The position numbers were made by a program, and so were the translations under genes. From positions 96,415 through 160,414 of the forward strand of contig CALKDK010000009.1 in the NCBI GenBank assembly GCA_938084055.1: DNA of 64,000 nucleotides, read 5' to 3'. The DNA is from an uncultured Luminiphilus sp. (GTDB lineage Bacteria > Pseudomonadota > Gammaproteobacteria > Pseudomonadales > Halieaceae). Positions 26,433 through 35,462 of the stretch are shown piece after piece. The notes under the pieces were generated by a model. It was not told the origin of the DNA. It did not search any database and worked only from the letters and a program-made list of their open reading frames with translations. The stretch's first letter is position 1, and each line of letters begins with the position of its first letter.

Positions 26433-27053
26433 CTAGGCGCCAGCGGCACTGAACACCTTGCTGACCATCTCACGTACGAATAAGAGTCGGAACCTGATTT
26501 CAGCTCGACTGCAGAGGCCCATCCCAGTGCCAAGCGCGTACAGGAGACGGTCGGTCTGCTCAATCTGCGGTGGCGCCAGGGTGAACAAACGACCGTACAG
26601 AGCTTCCCCAACCACCCTGAATTCACCCCAGAAATTAGCATCGGACACCGGGGGAGTAGCGGTTGAACAGAGATCCGTCAGGGCCTCGACTCCCAGCAGG
26701 TCGAGGGGGGTCTCCCCCGCCACAGATTCGGGATGGGTCATGGACAGCGCATAGATAAGACCGAGGCACCAACCCGCCCTGTCAAGGCGTATCTGGCGTT
26801 CATCCACAGCGCTGCCAACCGGCAGCGCCGCGGCCGCAGCACACGCCACGGCGGTAACCAGCAGGGTATAGGTCAGCATGGACAGGGCCTGACTCTGCTG
26901 CTGCTTGTTCAGTGTGCCGGCGCGACCCTCGATGGCACCCCAGACCAGATGGCGCAACCTGGGATAATTACTGCCATCAGGATCCGCAATCTGATCGAAC
27001 AGGGTCATGTAGGCCCGCTTGTAGGCGCTGATCTGCTCCCGGTCTACAGCCAC
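26433..27053 (-). CDS. Hypothetical protein (206 residues)
   Basis: I do not recognise this protein. It begins 3 bp after the hydrolase gene upstream, so it is probably the last gene of that minus-strand unit. The chain is mainly helical, with one hydrophobic stretch (TYTLLVTAVACAAAAALPVG, about 65-85) that could be a membrane segment or a buried helix. It has only a few cysteines and no signal peptide. Codon usage resembles its neighbours, and the reading frame is intact with normal start and stop codons, which argues that it is a real gene. Confidence 0.6.
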   Translation of the reverse strand: MAVDREQISAYKRAYMTLFDQIADPDGSNYPRLRHLVWGAIEGRAGTLNKQQQSQALSMLTYTLLVTAVACAAAAALPVGSAVDERQIRLDRAGWCLGLIYALSMTHPESVAGETPLDLLGVEALTDLCSTATPPVSDANFWGEFRVVGEALYGRLFTLAPPQIEQTDRLLYALGTGMGLCSRAEIRFRLLFVREMVSKVFSAAGA

Positions 27054-27056
27054 CGG

Positions 27057-27707
27057 TTAACCGAATCGTGTATCGGCGACGAAGGGGTTGGAGACACGCT
27101 CGCGACCAAACGTCGAGTTCGGGCCATGGCCGGGGATAAACTGGATGTTATCGCCCAGTGGAAACAGTTTCTCGCGAATGGAGCGGATCAGGTCCCCATG
27201 GTTGCCCATGGGGAAATCCGTTCGCCCGATTGAGCCCGCGAAGATGACATCACCCACCCAGGCCACATTCTGGGGCTCATACAGAAATACCACGTGCCCG
27301 GGTGTATGCCCCGGGCAGTGAATGACGCGAAATTCAGCAGCGCCCACGGAGACTGTCTCGCCATCTTTGAGCCAGCGATCGGGCTCAAAGGCGTCGGCGT
27401 GGGGGAAGTTGGCCATTTGGCACCACTCGGGCAACTTGTCTATCCAAAAGCGATCAGCCTCCTCGGGACCCTCAATCGGTACCGAGAGGCGCTGACGCAG
27501 TACGTCGCTGGCGGCGCAGTGGTCCATGTGCCCGTGGGTCAATAAAATCTTCTCCACCGTCGCGCCCATCTCTGCCACGGCGGCAAGTATTCTTTCTATA
27601 TCCCCGCCCGGATCCACAATCGCTGCCTTGCCGGTCGTCTCACACTTAACGACCGAGCAATTCTGTTGGTAGACCGTGACCGGCACAATGGTTACCGCGA
27701 CAGTCAT
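27057..27707 (-). CDS. Metallo-beta-lactamase-fold hydrolase (glyoxalase II-like)
   Basis: A 216-residue zinc hydrolase of the glyoxalase II/YcbL group. The metal-binding motif THGHMDHCA is near residues 59-67, a further histidine is in HCPGHTPGHVVFL, an aspartate is in WVGDVIFAGSIGRTD, and the last histidine is in FIPGHGPNSTFG. The protein lacks the C-terminal substrate domain of the full-length hydroxyacylglutathione hydrolase, so it is the short form, whose natural thioester substrate is often unknown. It overlaps the symporter gene upstream by 4 bp, so the two are translationally coupled. Confidence 0.88.
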   Translation of the reverse strand: MTVAVTIVPVTVYQQNCSVVKCETTGKAAIVDPGGDIERILAAVAEMGATVEKILLTHGHMDHCAASDVLRQRLSVPIEGPEEADRFWIDKLPEWCQMANFPHADAFEPDRWLKDGETVSVGAAEFRVIHCPGHTPGHVVFLYEPQNVAWVGDVIFAGSIGRTDFPMGNHGDLIRSIREKLFPLGDNIQFIPGHGPNSTFGRERVSNPFVADTRFG

Positions 27708-29023
27708 GGCGCCTCCGCGGGAGATGGGTTTTCAGTGAGCGCGGCATCCATGTCATTGTCTGCCCGGGGATCGTTGTAAACGGTCTCGTCCAGCTGCCCC
27801 TCCCTGTAGGCGACAATGGTGGCCACCGTGGCATCGCCGGTGACATTAACGGCAGTCCGAATCATGTCGAGCAGCCGGTCCACACCGATAATCAGTGCAA
27901 CACCTTCCACAGGCAGACCGGCCTGGGTCAGTACCAGCGACAGTGTTATCAGGCCAACCCCCGGTACCGCAGCCGTGCCGATGGACGCGAGCGTTGCAGT
28001 CAGGATCACCATCAAGAGTTGCATCGCGGTCAGGTCAATACCGTACACCTGGGCAATGAATACCGTGGCCACACCCTGCATGATGGCTGTGCCGTCCATA
28101 TTGACCGTTGCCCCCAGGGGCACCGCAAAGCCGGCCACACTTTTTGGCACCCCGAGTCGCTTCTCCACGGTGCGCAGGGTGATGGGCAGCGTGGCACCCG
28201 AGGAGGCCGTGGAAAAGGCAAATGCCCAAACGCGACGCATCTTGGTCCTGAGCATGCCGGGGTTGAGTCCGGTCGTCAGCTTGAGGAGCAGGCCGTAGAC
28301 CACCAGGCCGTGAAAAATGAGAATACCGGACAGGGTCAGGAAGTACGCCGCCAGATTAACGATGGTACCGAAGCCCATAGTGGCGAAGAGCTTGACCAGC
28401 AGGGCGAATACACCCCACGGCGCCAGCTCGATCATAACGCCCACCATCTTCATGACCACAACTTCCATGTCACGAAACCAGCCAGCAACACGCTGTCCGG
28501 CATCACCCGCACGGGTCAGCGCAAAACCCACAAGTAACGCAAATACGATGACCTGCAGCATCTCCCCGTTGGCCATTGCGGCAAAGGGGTTCGAAGGAAA
28601 GATATTGACCAGCACATCGGTCAGGGGGGGCGGCATCCTGGCCTCAAACTCGGCATCGGTATCAACCTGGAGGCCCCGCCCTGGACCGATCAGCGATGCC
28701 CCGGTCAGGCCAAAGGTCACGGCGACTGCCGTGGTAAATAAATAGAGCCCAATGGTCCGGCCAGCAATGGCACCCATACGGGCACTGTTGCCAAGGGAGG
28801 TCATGCCGCATATCAGGGAGACCATCACCAGGGGCACCACGAGAAGCTTGAGCGAGGCGATAAAAATCTTTCCCACCACCTCGAACAGCCCAAAAATCAG
28901 GAAGGTGTTTATAAACTTGACGACGGGGTTCTCCGGATCAGCTCCAGACAACATCAGCTCGAAACCAGAACCGAGAACGATGCCGGCCCCCATGGCTATC
29001 AGGATGCGGTTGGTCAGCGACAT
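27704..29023 (-). CDS. Dicarboxylate/amino acid:cation symporter (DAACS family)
   Basis: A 439-residue integral membrane carrier related to GltP and DctA that takes up glutamate, aspartate or C4-dicarboxylates with protons or sodium. Eight membrane helices and two re-entrant loops are expected. The first hairpin motif is AFSTASSGATLPITLRTVEK, and the second region is GTAAVPGVGLITLSLVLTQAGLP, followed by GVDRLLDMIRTAVNVTGDA, all characteristic of the family. The exact substrate (acidic amino acid or dicarboxylate) cannot be settled by eye. It starts directly at the stop of the small lipoprotein gene upstream and overlaps the hydrolase downstream, forming one unit. Confidence 0.9.
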   Translation of the reverse strand: MSLTNRILIAMGAGIVLGSGFELMLSGADPENPVVKFINTFLIFGLFEVVGKIFIASLKLLVVPLVMVSLICGMTSLGNSARMGAIAGRTIGLYLFTTAVAVTFGLTGASLIGPGRGLQVDTDAEFEARMPPPLTDVLVNIFPSNPFAAMANGEMLQVIVFALLVGFALTRAGDAGQRVAGWFRDMEVVVMKMVGVMIELAPWGVFALLVKLFATMGFGTIVNLAAYFLTLSGILIFHGLVVYGLLLKLTTGLNPGMLRTKMRRVWAFAFSTASSGATLPITLRTVEKRLGVPKSVAGFAVPLGATVNMDGTAIMQGVATVFIAQVYGIDLTAMQLLMVILTATLASIGTAAVPGVGLITLSLVLTQAGLPVEGVALIIGVDRLLDMIRTAVNVTGDATVATIVAYREGQLDETVYNDPRADNDMDAALTENPSPAEAP

Positions 29024-29302
29024 TCAGAGTTCCTCACAGGGGCCATCGGCCCAGCTCGCCACGGCGATGTCCGCACAGGCGTTGCACCCCGAGGGATACG
29101 TCCGCTCCGCGCCCGCAACAAGTGCGGCACAAACCGGCCGATACTCCATCGTACACACCATGGGCCGGGGATCAGTGCAAACCGTCTGGGCTGTTCCAGA
29201 GGGCTCGGCTGGATCATTGCCGCCCGATGTGGGGGTGCAGCCGGCCAAAAACAAGCAACCCAGGGCTGCACACCGCCGGGCAGTAGAAATAAAAGTTAGC
29301 AT
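29024..29302 (-). CDS. Small lipoprotein with Kazal-like cysteine pattern
   Basis: A 92-residue predicted lipoprotein. The ATG at 29302 gives a short basic start and lipobox FLAGC at about residue 21; the longer frame up to 29410 was rejected because it would precede the signal. The mature part has six cysteines besides the lipobox one, spaced C-x7-C-x14-C-x2-C-x12-C in the core (CTMEYRPVCA ... TYPSGCNACAD ... DGPC), the pattern of bacterial Kazal-like domains. Kazal domains often inhibit serine proteases, but many bacterial copies are uncharacterised. It directly precedes the symporter and ends where that gene starts. Confidence 0.7.
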   Translation of the reverse strand: MLTFISTARRCAALGCLFLAGCTPTSGGNDPAEPSGTAQTVCTDPRPMVCTMEYRPVCAALVAGAERTYPSGCNACADIAVASWADGPCEEL

Positions 29303-29468
29303 GCCTCGCTTCCTGACGAATCCTATCGGTTGATCGTGTCCCAAATCTGTCTTGCCTATGCTCTTACCGCGGCCTGAATCCGCTGGCATCGACCGCATAT
29401 ACCCTACCATGGCTGAACCAGCAGGGCTTCACGTGAACATGCGGTGGGGTGTCGCCGCCGGAACCCCC

Positions 29469-30488
29469 TCACAGATCCGCCAACAGCGCATCGCGTAGGG
29501 TCAGCAACTCCATCTGCAGGACTGCCGTATCGCCGCAATCGGGAGCAGCGTCCACCGGCGCCATGGCTTTGGCAAGGCGCCTTAAACACTCGGGCCCCGC
29601 CGCTGGCAGTTCCTCGGCAAGGCCATGCATATCATCGATTCGACCCCAGCAGTTGAGTGCCACGTCACAGCCAGCCTGGAGCGCCGCGACGCCCCGACTG
29701 GCAATGGGGCCGTGCAGTGCTTTCATATCCAGGTCGTCCGACATCAGCAAACCATCGAAACCGACGTCATCGCGTATGACGTCACCGATAATCCGGGCAG
29801 ACAGGGTTGCACAGTGTTGATCATCCCAGGCTTCGTAGATGATGTGCGCGGTCATCGCCATGGGCGCCTCTGCCAGATCCCGAAACGGCTGCAGGTCGCG
29901 CTGCAGGTCCTGCAGGGCTGCGCTGACGCGGGGCAGGGCCAGATGACTGTCGGCCTGTGCTCGCCCATGCCCGGGAATGTGCTTGATAACCCCCACTACG
30001 CCCGCCTGTTCAAATCCCTCGAGCACTGCAGCACCCAGTTCAGCAATGACAGCAGGGTCCTCACCAAAAGCCCGGTCACCGATAATGTCGTGGGCCCCAA
30101 CAACAGGCACATCCAGAACAGGCGCGCAATTCACGGTAATACCCACTGCGGCCAAATCAAGCGCCAACGCGCGGTAGTTAAGCACCGCCGCTGCCCGCGC
30201 CCGCACAGGATCCACTGCAAACGCGTGGGCAAAGTCGAGGGCCGGAGGCCATAGCCGCCAATGGGGTTTCCCCAAACGGGCGACCCGCCCACCCTCCTGA
30301 TCGATCAGAATGGGCAGATCGGCGCGCCCCGACAACCCCCGCAGTGAGTCCGTCAGGGCTCGAACCTGTGCGGGGTTGTCAATGTTGCGTGCAAAGAGAA
30401 TATAGCCAAGCGGGTCCACTGACTGAAATAACGCGCGCTCATCCCCCGTAAGCGCAGGACCCGAGAGACCAAAAATAGCGGGCAGCAT
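29469..30488 (-). CDS. nagZ: Beta-N-acetylhexosaminidase (NagZ)
   Basis: A 339-residue glycoside hydrolase family 3 enzyme that removes N-acetylglucosamine from anhydromuropeptides in cytoplasmic peptidoglycan recycling. Landmarks are ILIDQEGGRVARL, KHIPGHGRAQADSHLALP, which holds the His of the mobile catalytic loop, and the nucleophile aspartate in LLMSDDLDMKAL. Length matches the E. coli enzyme (341). There is no signal peptide, as expected. It lies 13 bp downstream of sixA in a tyrS-sixA-nagZ run, close to anmK, which acts later in the same recycling pathway. Confidence 0.95.
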   Translation of the reverse strand: MLPAIFGLSGPALTGDERALFQSVDPLGYILFARNIDNPAQVRALTDSLRGLSGRADLPILIDQEGGRVARLGKPHWRLWPPALDFAHAFAVDPVRARAAAVLNYRALALDLAAVGITVNCAPVLDVPVVGAHDIIGDRAFGEDPAVIAELGAAVLEGFEQAGVVGVIKHIPGHGRAQADSHLALPRVSAALQDLQRDLQPFRDLAEAPMAMTAHIIYEAWDDQHCATLSARIIGDVIRDDVGFDGLLMSDDLDMKALHGPIASRGVAALQAGCDVALNCWGRIDDMHGLAEELPAAGPECLRRLAKAMAPVDAAPDCGDTAVLQMELLTLRDALLADL

Positions 30489-30501
30489 CGATGACTCCTC
30501 T

Positions 30502-31014
30502 CTACCGGGTGTCAGTTAGGGCGCGCGGGACAAGCATAAAGTCGACCACGCAGCGACCGGAAGCGGCGTCGATTTCCGACCAGCTGCCGATGGGCAGGTG
30601 GATTTCCACCCAGCCAGCTGTGGGAAGATTGTCCAGCGTACCAGCGCCCACCAGTCGGTTTACCAGATCGGTTAGCGCAGGGTTGTGGCCGATTATTGCC
30701 ATCACAGTTTCCGATTCCGGACGCGCGGCGATCCAGTCCAGCAGGGCACCCGCGTCAAACGTGTAGAGAGCCTGCTCAATGATAACGTCTCTGGGTTGCA
30801 GGCCTGGCCATCCCGCGCACAACCCGGAAAAGGTGAGTCTGGCGCGCATCGCTGGACTGCAGTGGAACCGTGTTGGGGCCAGGCGGCGACCCAGGGCGGC
30901 ACCCATTCTGGGGGCATCCCGACGACCACGCTTGTTGAGGGGCCGTTCGGTATCGGCCAGCGAGGTATGGCGCCAGCAGGATTTGGCATGACGTAGCAGA
31001 TAGAGTCGCTTCAT
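30502..31014 (-). CDS. sixA: Histidine phosphatase, SixA-like
   Basis: A 170-residue member of the histidine phosphatase superfamily with the catalytic LYLLRHAKSCW motif at the N-terminus (phospho-acceptor His in RHAK), the arginine in HCSPAMRARLTF, and the second histidine in VMAIIGHNPALTDLVNRL. SixA removes phosphate from histidine-phosphotransfer domains such as that of ArcB. Similar short proteins can act on other phosphoesters, so the symbol is by similarity. It overlaps the end of tyrS by 4 bp and is very probably translationally coupled to it. Confidence 0.82.
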   Translation of the reverse strand: MKRLYLLRHAKSCWRHTSLADTERPLNKRGRRDAPRMGAALGRRLAPTRFHCSPAMRARLTFSGLCAGWPGLQPRDVIIEQALYTFDAGALLDWIAARPESETVMAIIGHNPALTDLVNRLVGAGTLDNLPTAGWVEIHLPIGSWSEIDAASGRCVVDFMLVPRALTDTR

Positions 31015-32303
31015 CCCCTCGTGAACAAATGGTATTTCTTTTTGCCCAGGCGCAGGATCCAGTAGCGATCATGCAGCGCATTGTCAGGACGGAAACACGT
31101 GGCCGTAGCCACCGGTGGCTCTCCCTCCACAGGGACACCATTGATGAAAATAGCGCGATTACCCAGTGCATCCTTAACCTGCTTTCCTGACGCCACCATT
31201 CCGACTTCAGTGAGGAGTTGGGTCAAGGTGGGCGCCATCTCATCGAGATCCAGGTGCGTACTGGGCAAACCATCCAGTGCCAATTGCTCGAGATCGTCGG
31301 CGCCCAGGGTGTAGGCCTCTCCCGCAAAAAGCGCTTCGGTGATGCGTTGTGCGGCAGCCAGGCCCTCGCTGCCATGAACCAGTCGGGTGACCTCCTCGGC
31401 CAGGATCCGCTGTCCCTGGGGACGCCCTGCCCGCTCTGCGTCCTCAAGCTCCAGCTGCGCAATGTCCTCCACGGTGAGAAAAGTAAAATACCGCAGGAAC
31501 TTGTAGACGTCTTTGTCGGTCGTGCTGAGCCAGAACTGGTAGAACGCATAAGGTGACGTCTTGCGCGCATCCAGCCAGACGGTACCCGTTTCCGTCTTGC
31601 CGAATTTGGTACCGTCTGCTTTCTCCACCAGCGGCATGGTCAGGCCATAAACCTGACCGCCATGCAGTCGACGGGTGAGATCAATACCACCGGTAATGTT
31701 GCCCCACTGGTCCGACCCGCCAATCTGCAAACCACACCCATATTCCCGGTACAACTCTGAAAAGTCGTAGGACTGGAGGATCATGTAGGTGAATTCGGTG
31801 AAGCTTATTCCCGAGCCTTCCCGCTCTATCCGCTGTTTTACAGACTCCTTCTGGATCATCTTGTTGATGGAAAAATGTTTGCCCACATCCCTCAGGAAAG
31901 TCAGCACATCCATCCCGGCTGTCCAGTCAAGGTTATTGACCACACGGGCGGCATGATCACCCTCAAAATCGATGAACTGGCCCACCTGGCTTTTGAGTTT
32001 ATCGACCCACCCTGACACCACATCGGGCGTATTCAGATTTCGCTCAGCCGCCTTGAAGCTGGGGTCGCCAATTAACCCTGTTGCCCCCCCAACCAGCGCT
32101 ACCGGGCGATGCCCAGCCAGTTGAAAACGTCGCAGCATCAGAAGGGGCACCAGCGAGCCAATATGCAGGCTGTCAGCGGTGGGATCGAATCCGCAGTACA
32201 GCGTCTGTGGGCCACTGTCCAGCCACCGTTCGAAGGTATCTTCCCCGGCAATCTGGAATATGAGACCTCGAGCGCGCAGGTCCGTAAGAAGCCGACTGGA
32301 CAT
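31011..32303 (-). CDS. tyrS: Tyrosyl-tRNA synthetase
   Basis: A class I synthetase of 430 residues that charges tRNA-Tyr. The ATP-binding HIGH-type motif is HIGS at residues 47-50, and the KMSKS-type loop is KFGKT in EKADGTKFGKTETG. The tyrosine-binding loop YCGFDPTADSLHIG and QIGGSDQWGNITGGIDLTRR are present, and the C-terminal S4-like RNA-binding domain is complete. The internal ATG at 32303 was chosen over the ATG at 32336, because its protein MSSRLLTDLRARGL lines up with the E. coli start. It diverges from the M23 peptidase gene and heads the tyrS-sixA-nagZ unit. Confidence 0.96.
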   Translation of the reverse strand: MSSRLLTDLRARGLIFQIAGEDTFERWLDSGPQTLYCGFDPTADSLHIGSLVPLLMLRRFQLAGHRPVALVGGATGLIGDPSFKAAERNLNTPDVVSGWVDKLKSQVGQFIDFEGDHAARVVNNLDWTAGMDVLTFLRDVGKHFSINKMIQKESVKQRIEREGSGISFTEFTYMILQSYDFSELYREYGCGLQIGGSDQWGNITGGIDLTRRLHGGQVYGLTMPLVEKADGTKFGKTETGTVWLDARKTSPYAFYQFWLSTTDKDVYKFLRYFTFLTVEDIAQLELEDAERAGRPQGQRILAEEVTRLVHGSEGLAAAQRITEALFAGEAYTLGADDLEQLALDGLPSTHLDLDEMAPTLTQLLTEVGMVASGKQVKDALGNRAIFINGVPVEGEPPVATATCFRPDNALHDRYWILRLGKKKYHLFTRG

Positions 32304-32419
32304 AGGGTCAATTCTGTTTGGAATAGGTGCGGGCATTATCCCACATTTTTAACCCAAACCGCTCAGGAACGGGGCTCGGCACGCTTTATAGCCCACCACC
32401 TTCTCGCGTATAGTGCCGG

Positions 32420-33835
32420 TTGCAACCGATTGGGAGTGATCCCCTGCTGCCAGACCGCTACAGACCGAATCGCCGGGGGGCGACACCCCTGCCCCCGCCC
32501 GGCAGCCAACCCGCCCGATCGCGCAACGTCTGGATGGTGTGCCTCGCCCTGCTCGGACTGATTATGCTGGTCATGGCTCGGGAGAACACAGGTACGGAGA
32601 CTACGGCAAGCTCCGACATTCCCACACCCGTTGCCGCGGATGCAGAACCACAGGTTGCAATGCAGCCCCAGCCACCCGAGACCACAACGGTGGCTCCCGA
32701 ACCGGCGCTTCCCCCATGGCACGAGGAAAAGGTCCGTGAGGGGGATAACCTGTCACTCATTTTCGCCCGGGCAGGCTTTACTGACCGCGATGTCTATGAG
32801 GTCAGCCGCACCGACGGCGGGCGCGGACTCCGGAAAATCTACCCGGGCCAGACGATCGCATTTTTAATGGACGCTGAAGGCAAGCTGGATAAAGTCCGGC
32901 ACGTCGAATCACCGCTGCGCGGCACGGTTTTCAGTCGCACGGAGGCGGGATTTACCAGCGCGGTGACCGAACGGCAGACCGAGCTGCGCCAGCAGAGCGC
33001 TACGCTGCGGATTGATTCTTCGCTGTTCCTTGCGGGACAGCGCGCCGGGTTGTCGAGTCGCATTATCATGGATCTTGCCGATATCTTTGGTGGTGTGATC
33101 GACTTCGCTCTGGACCCCCGGGTTGGCGATACCATTGAACTGGTGTTCGAGGAGCAGTGGCTGGATGATGAGAAATATGCCGATGGCGACGTCATCGCCG
33201 CTGCCTTTACCAATCGCGGCGCAACCTATGATGCCTTTCGCTATACCGACACGCACGGCGATATGAGCTACTACAATCGCGAGGGAGTGAGTATGCGTAA
33301 GGCCTTCCTCAAAGCACCCCTGGATTTCACCCGGGTCAGTTCGAACTTCAATCCCAACCGATTGCACCCCATCCACAAAACCCGACGTCCCCACCGGGGC
33401 ACCGACTATGCCGCGCCGCGGGGCACACCCGTTTACGCCGCTGGTGACGGTCGGGTGATTGAGGCGGGCTATACCCGCCCCAACGGTAACTACGTTTTTA
33501 TACAGCACGGTGAGACCTACAAAACCCACTACCTGCACCTACACAAGCGTTACGTGAAGAACGGCCAGCGTGTTACCCAGGGCGAAATCATCGGCACCGT
33601 CGGCTCAACAGGGTCTGCTACGGGGCCGCACCTGCACTACGAATTCCTGGTCAATGGTGTACATCGCAATCCGCGCCAGGTCCACAAGTCGCTACCCAAA
33701 GCAAAGTCATTACCGGCGAGCGAATTACCGCGCTTTCGCTCCCAGGTGCAGACACCACTCCAGCAGCTTGCCGCCCTTGGCCGGGACAACCGTCTGGCCA
33801 TGAATCAAGCCACGGGCAGTGCCGGTGGCGAGTGA
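32420..33835 (+). CDS. M23-family peptidoglycan endopeptidase (MepM-like)
   Basis: A 471-residue cell-wall metallopeptidase. A cytoplasmic tail of about 38 residues precedes one membrane anchor (WMVCLALLGLIMLVMA). An OapA/LysM-like domain follows (VREGDNLSLIFARAGFTDRDV ... IYPGQTIAF). The C-terminal LytM domain holds the zinc ligands His325 and Asp329 (RPHRGTDYAAP) and the GPHLHYEF histidines His404 and His406, all intact. It cleaves D,D-crosslinks, probably to allow wall growth. The TTG at 32420 is the assumed start, with an ATG at the membrane segment as the alternative. It is divergent from tyrS and overlaps anmK by 4 bp. Confidence 0.93.
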   Translation: MQPIGSDPLLPDRYRPNRRGATPLPPPGSQPARSRNVWMVCLALLGLIMLVMARENTGTETTASSDIPTPVAADAEPQVAMQPQPPETTTVAPEPALPPWHEEKVREGDNLSLIFARAGFTDRDVYEVSRTDGGRGLRKIYPGQTIAFLMDAEGKLDKVRHVESPLRGTVFSRTEAGFTSAVTERQTELRQQSATLRIDSSLFLAGQRAGLSSRIIMDLADIFGGVIDFALDPRVGDTIELVFEEQWLDDEKYADGDVIAAAFTNRGATYDAFRYTDTHGDMSYYNREGVSMRKAFLKAPLDFTRVSSNFNPNRLHPIHKTRRPHRGTDYAAPRGTPVYAAGDGRVIEAGYTRPNGNYVFIQHGETYKTHYLHLHKRYVKNGQRVTQGEIIGTVGSTGSATGPHLHYEFLVNGVHRNPRQVHKSLPKAKSLPASELPRFRSQVQTPLQQLAALGRDNRLAMNQATGSAGGE

Positions 33836-34938
33836 GTGAAGCACGTTATTTTGTCGGACTGATATCGGGCACCAGTGTCGACGGCGTGGATGCCGTTGTC
33901 GTTGTGCTGCAGGGCAATCAAATCGATGTGCTGGCAAGTCACGTTGAGCCCTATCCCGAGGCACTGCGCCAGTCCATTCTCAGTTTGTCACAGCCCGGCA
34001 TCAATGAAATTGACCGCCTCGGGGCTGTGGATCGCCAGATCGCTGATATCTTTGCCAAAGCCGCCCGCACTGTCATTGGTCATGCGGGTGTGGGCATCGA
34101 CGCAATTGCCGCCATTGGTAGCCATGGACAGACGGTCAGGCACAGGCCCTCGGGTGACCTGTGCTTTACATTGCAAATTGGTGATCCCAACCGAATCGCC
34201 GAGTTGACCGGGATCCTGACGGTGGCCGACTTTCGTCGCCGCGATATGGCAGCAGGTGGTCAGGGTGCGCCACTCGCTCCGGCTTTCCACCGGGCCGCCT
34301 TTGGCATCTGTGGCAACGCAACTGCCGTGGTCAATATCGGGGGCATTGCCAACGTTACGCTTTTTGACCACGAAGGTGCCGTATCAGGATTCGACAGCGG
34401 TCCGGGCAACACGCTTATGGACGCATGGGCCCGCAAACACCTCGGCGAGCCCTTTGATCGTGACGGGCTGTGGGCGCGGTCCGGATCGATCGATGAGGAC
34501 CTGTTGCAACGCCTGCTGGATGAGCCGTATTTTTCTGCCCCGGCACCGAAAAGCACTGGCCCTGAGTACTTCAACCCCCATTGGCTCGATGTTCGCCTGG
34601 GTACGGCATCGGAAGATGTTACGCCCGAACACATTCAGCGGACCCTGCTCGAACTGACCGCCCGAACCATAGCCGCAGCACTGGGCTTTGAGCCCCTGGC
34701 TCAATTGGCCGTTTGCGGCGGCGGCGCCAGGAACGGGCTGCTGATGGAGCGTCTGGGCGAACTCCTGCAGCCGGCTCAGGTAACCACGACCGAGGCACTG
34801 GGAATCGATCCAGACTGGGTTGAGGCGGCGGCCTTCGCCTGGCTGGCATCCAGGGCATTGGACGGTCTACCGGGTAACGAACCCTCGGTCACCGGTGCCG
34901 ATGGCTACCGGGTTCTCGGCGCCCTGTTTCCAAGCTGA
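33832..34938 (+). CDS. anmK: Anhydro-N-acetylmuramic acid kinase
   Basis: A 368-residue cytoplasmic sugar kinase that opens the 1,6-anhydro ring of recycled anhydro-MurNAc and phosphorylates it. The phosphate-binding start GLISGTSVDGVDAVVV, the GSHGQTVRHRP motif, the second phosphate motif AVVNIGGIANVTLF, and FDSGPGNTLMDAW are all characteristic. The GTG at 33832 lies inside GTGA, with the stop of the M23 gene, so translation of the two is coupled. Together with the nearby nagZ this places two recycling steps within a few kilobases. It is convergent with erpA. Confidence 0.95.
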   Translation: MSEARYFVGLISGTSVDGVDAVVVVLQGNQIDVLASHVEPYPEALRQSILSLSQPGINEIDRLGAVDRQIADIFAKAARTVIGHAGVGIDAIAAIGSHGQTVRHRPSGDLCFTLQIGDPNRIAELTGILTVADFRRRDMAAGGQGAPLAPAFHRAAFGICGNATAVVNIGGIANVTLFDHEGAVSGFDSGPGNTLMDAWARKHLGEPFDRDGLWARSGSIDEDLLQRLLDEPYFSAPAPKSTGPEYFNPHWLDVRLGTASEDVTPEHIQRTLLELTARTIAAALGFEPLAQLAVCGGGARNGLLMERLGELLQPAQVTTTEALGIDPDWVEAAAFAWLASRALDGLPGNEPSVTGADGYRVLGALFPS

Positions 34939-34992
34939 ACAAAAACCGCCTGAGCGCGGAAGCGACGAGGGCCAGTCCGCTGGAGCTTAGTG

Positions 34993-35355
34993 CTAGATCG
35001 AGAAGGAAGCGCCGCAACCGCAGGTTGTCACTGCGTTGGGGTTGTTGACGACAAAGCGCGCGCCTTCCAGCCCCTCGGTATAATCAACCTCAGAGCCCAC
35101 GAGGTACTGGTAGGACATGGCATCGATAACGGCGACAACACCGTCGCGCTCGATGACCCAGTCGTCTTCGGCGCGCTGTTCGTCAAAGGTAAACCCATAC
35201 TGGAAGCCCGAGCAGCCACCCCCCGTTATGTAGACGCGGAGCTGCAGCGCCGGATTGCCCTCGTCGGAGACGAGATCGGCAACCTTGCGAACTGCATTTT
35301 CGCTCAGGCGAATTTCATTGGGATCAAATGCTTCGACAACACTCACTCTGCGCAC
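34993..35355 (-). CDS. erpA: Iron-sulfur cluster insertion protein ErpA
   Basis: A 120-residue A-type carrier that receives iron-sulfur clusters and delivers them to apoproteins, including isoprenoid-synthesis enzymes. The three conserved ligands are Cys48 ([13 protein letters not shown]) and Cys112/Cys114 at the C-terminus ([11 protein letters not shown]). Length and the start region ([17 protein letters not shown]) fit ErpA better than IscA. It follows the bactofilin gene by about 107 bp on the minus strand, in the argC-erpA block typical of Pseudomonas relatives. Confidence 0.95.
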   Translation of the reverse strand: MRRVSVVEAFDPNEIRLSENAVRKVADLVSDEGNPALQLRVYITGGGCSGFQYGFTFDEQRAEDDWVIERDGVVAVIDAMSYQYLVGSEVDYTEGLEGARFVVNNPNAVTTCGCGASFSI

Positions 35356-35462
35356 TCACTCAACTGCAAAAACCTTAGTTTAACCCAACGGAGTCCGGGA
35401 CAATAACACTCCCTGCCCCGAACACCGGCCGGGACTGCGCTCGGGGTATCAAAAAACAGCGC

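Noticed and set aside
35406..35455. A CCCCGA...TCGGGG hairpin with an adjacent A/T run, as a terminator between erpA and the bactofilin gene
   Set aside because: Read on the minus strand, in the direction of both genes, the T-run comes before the hairpin rather than after it.
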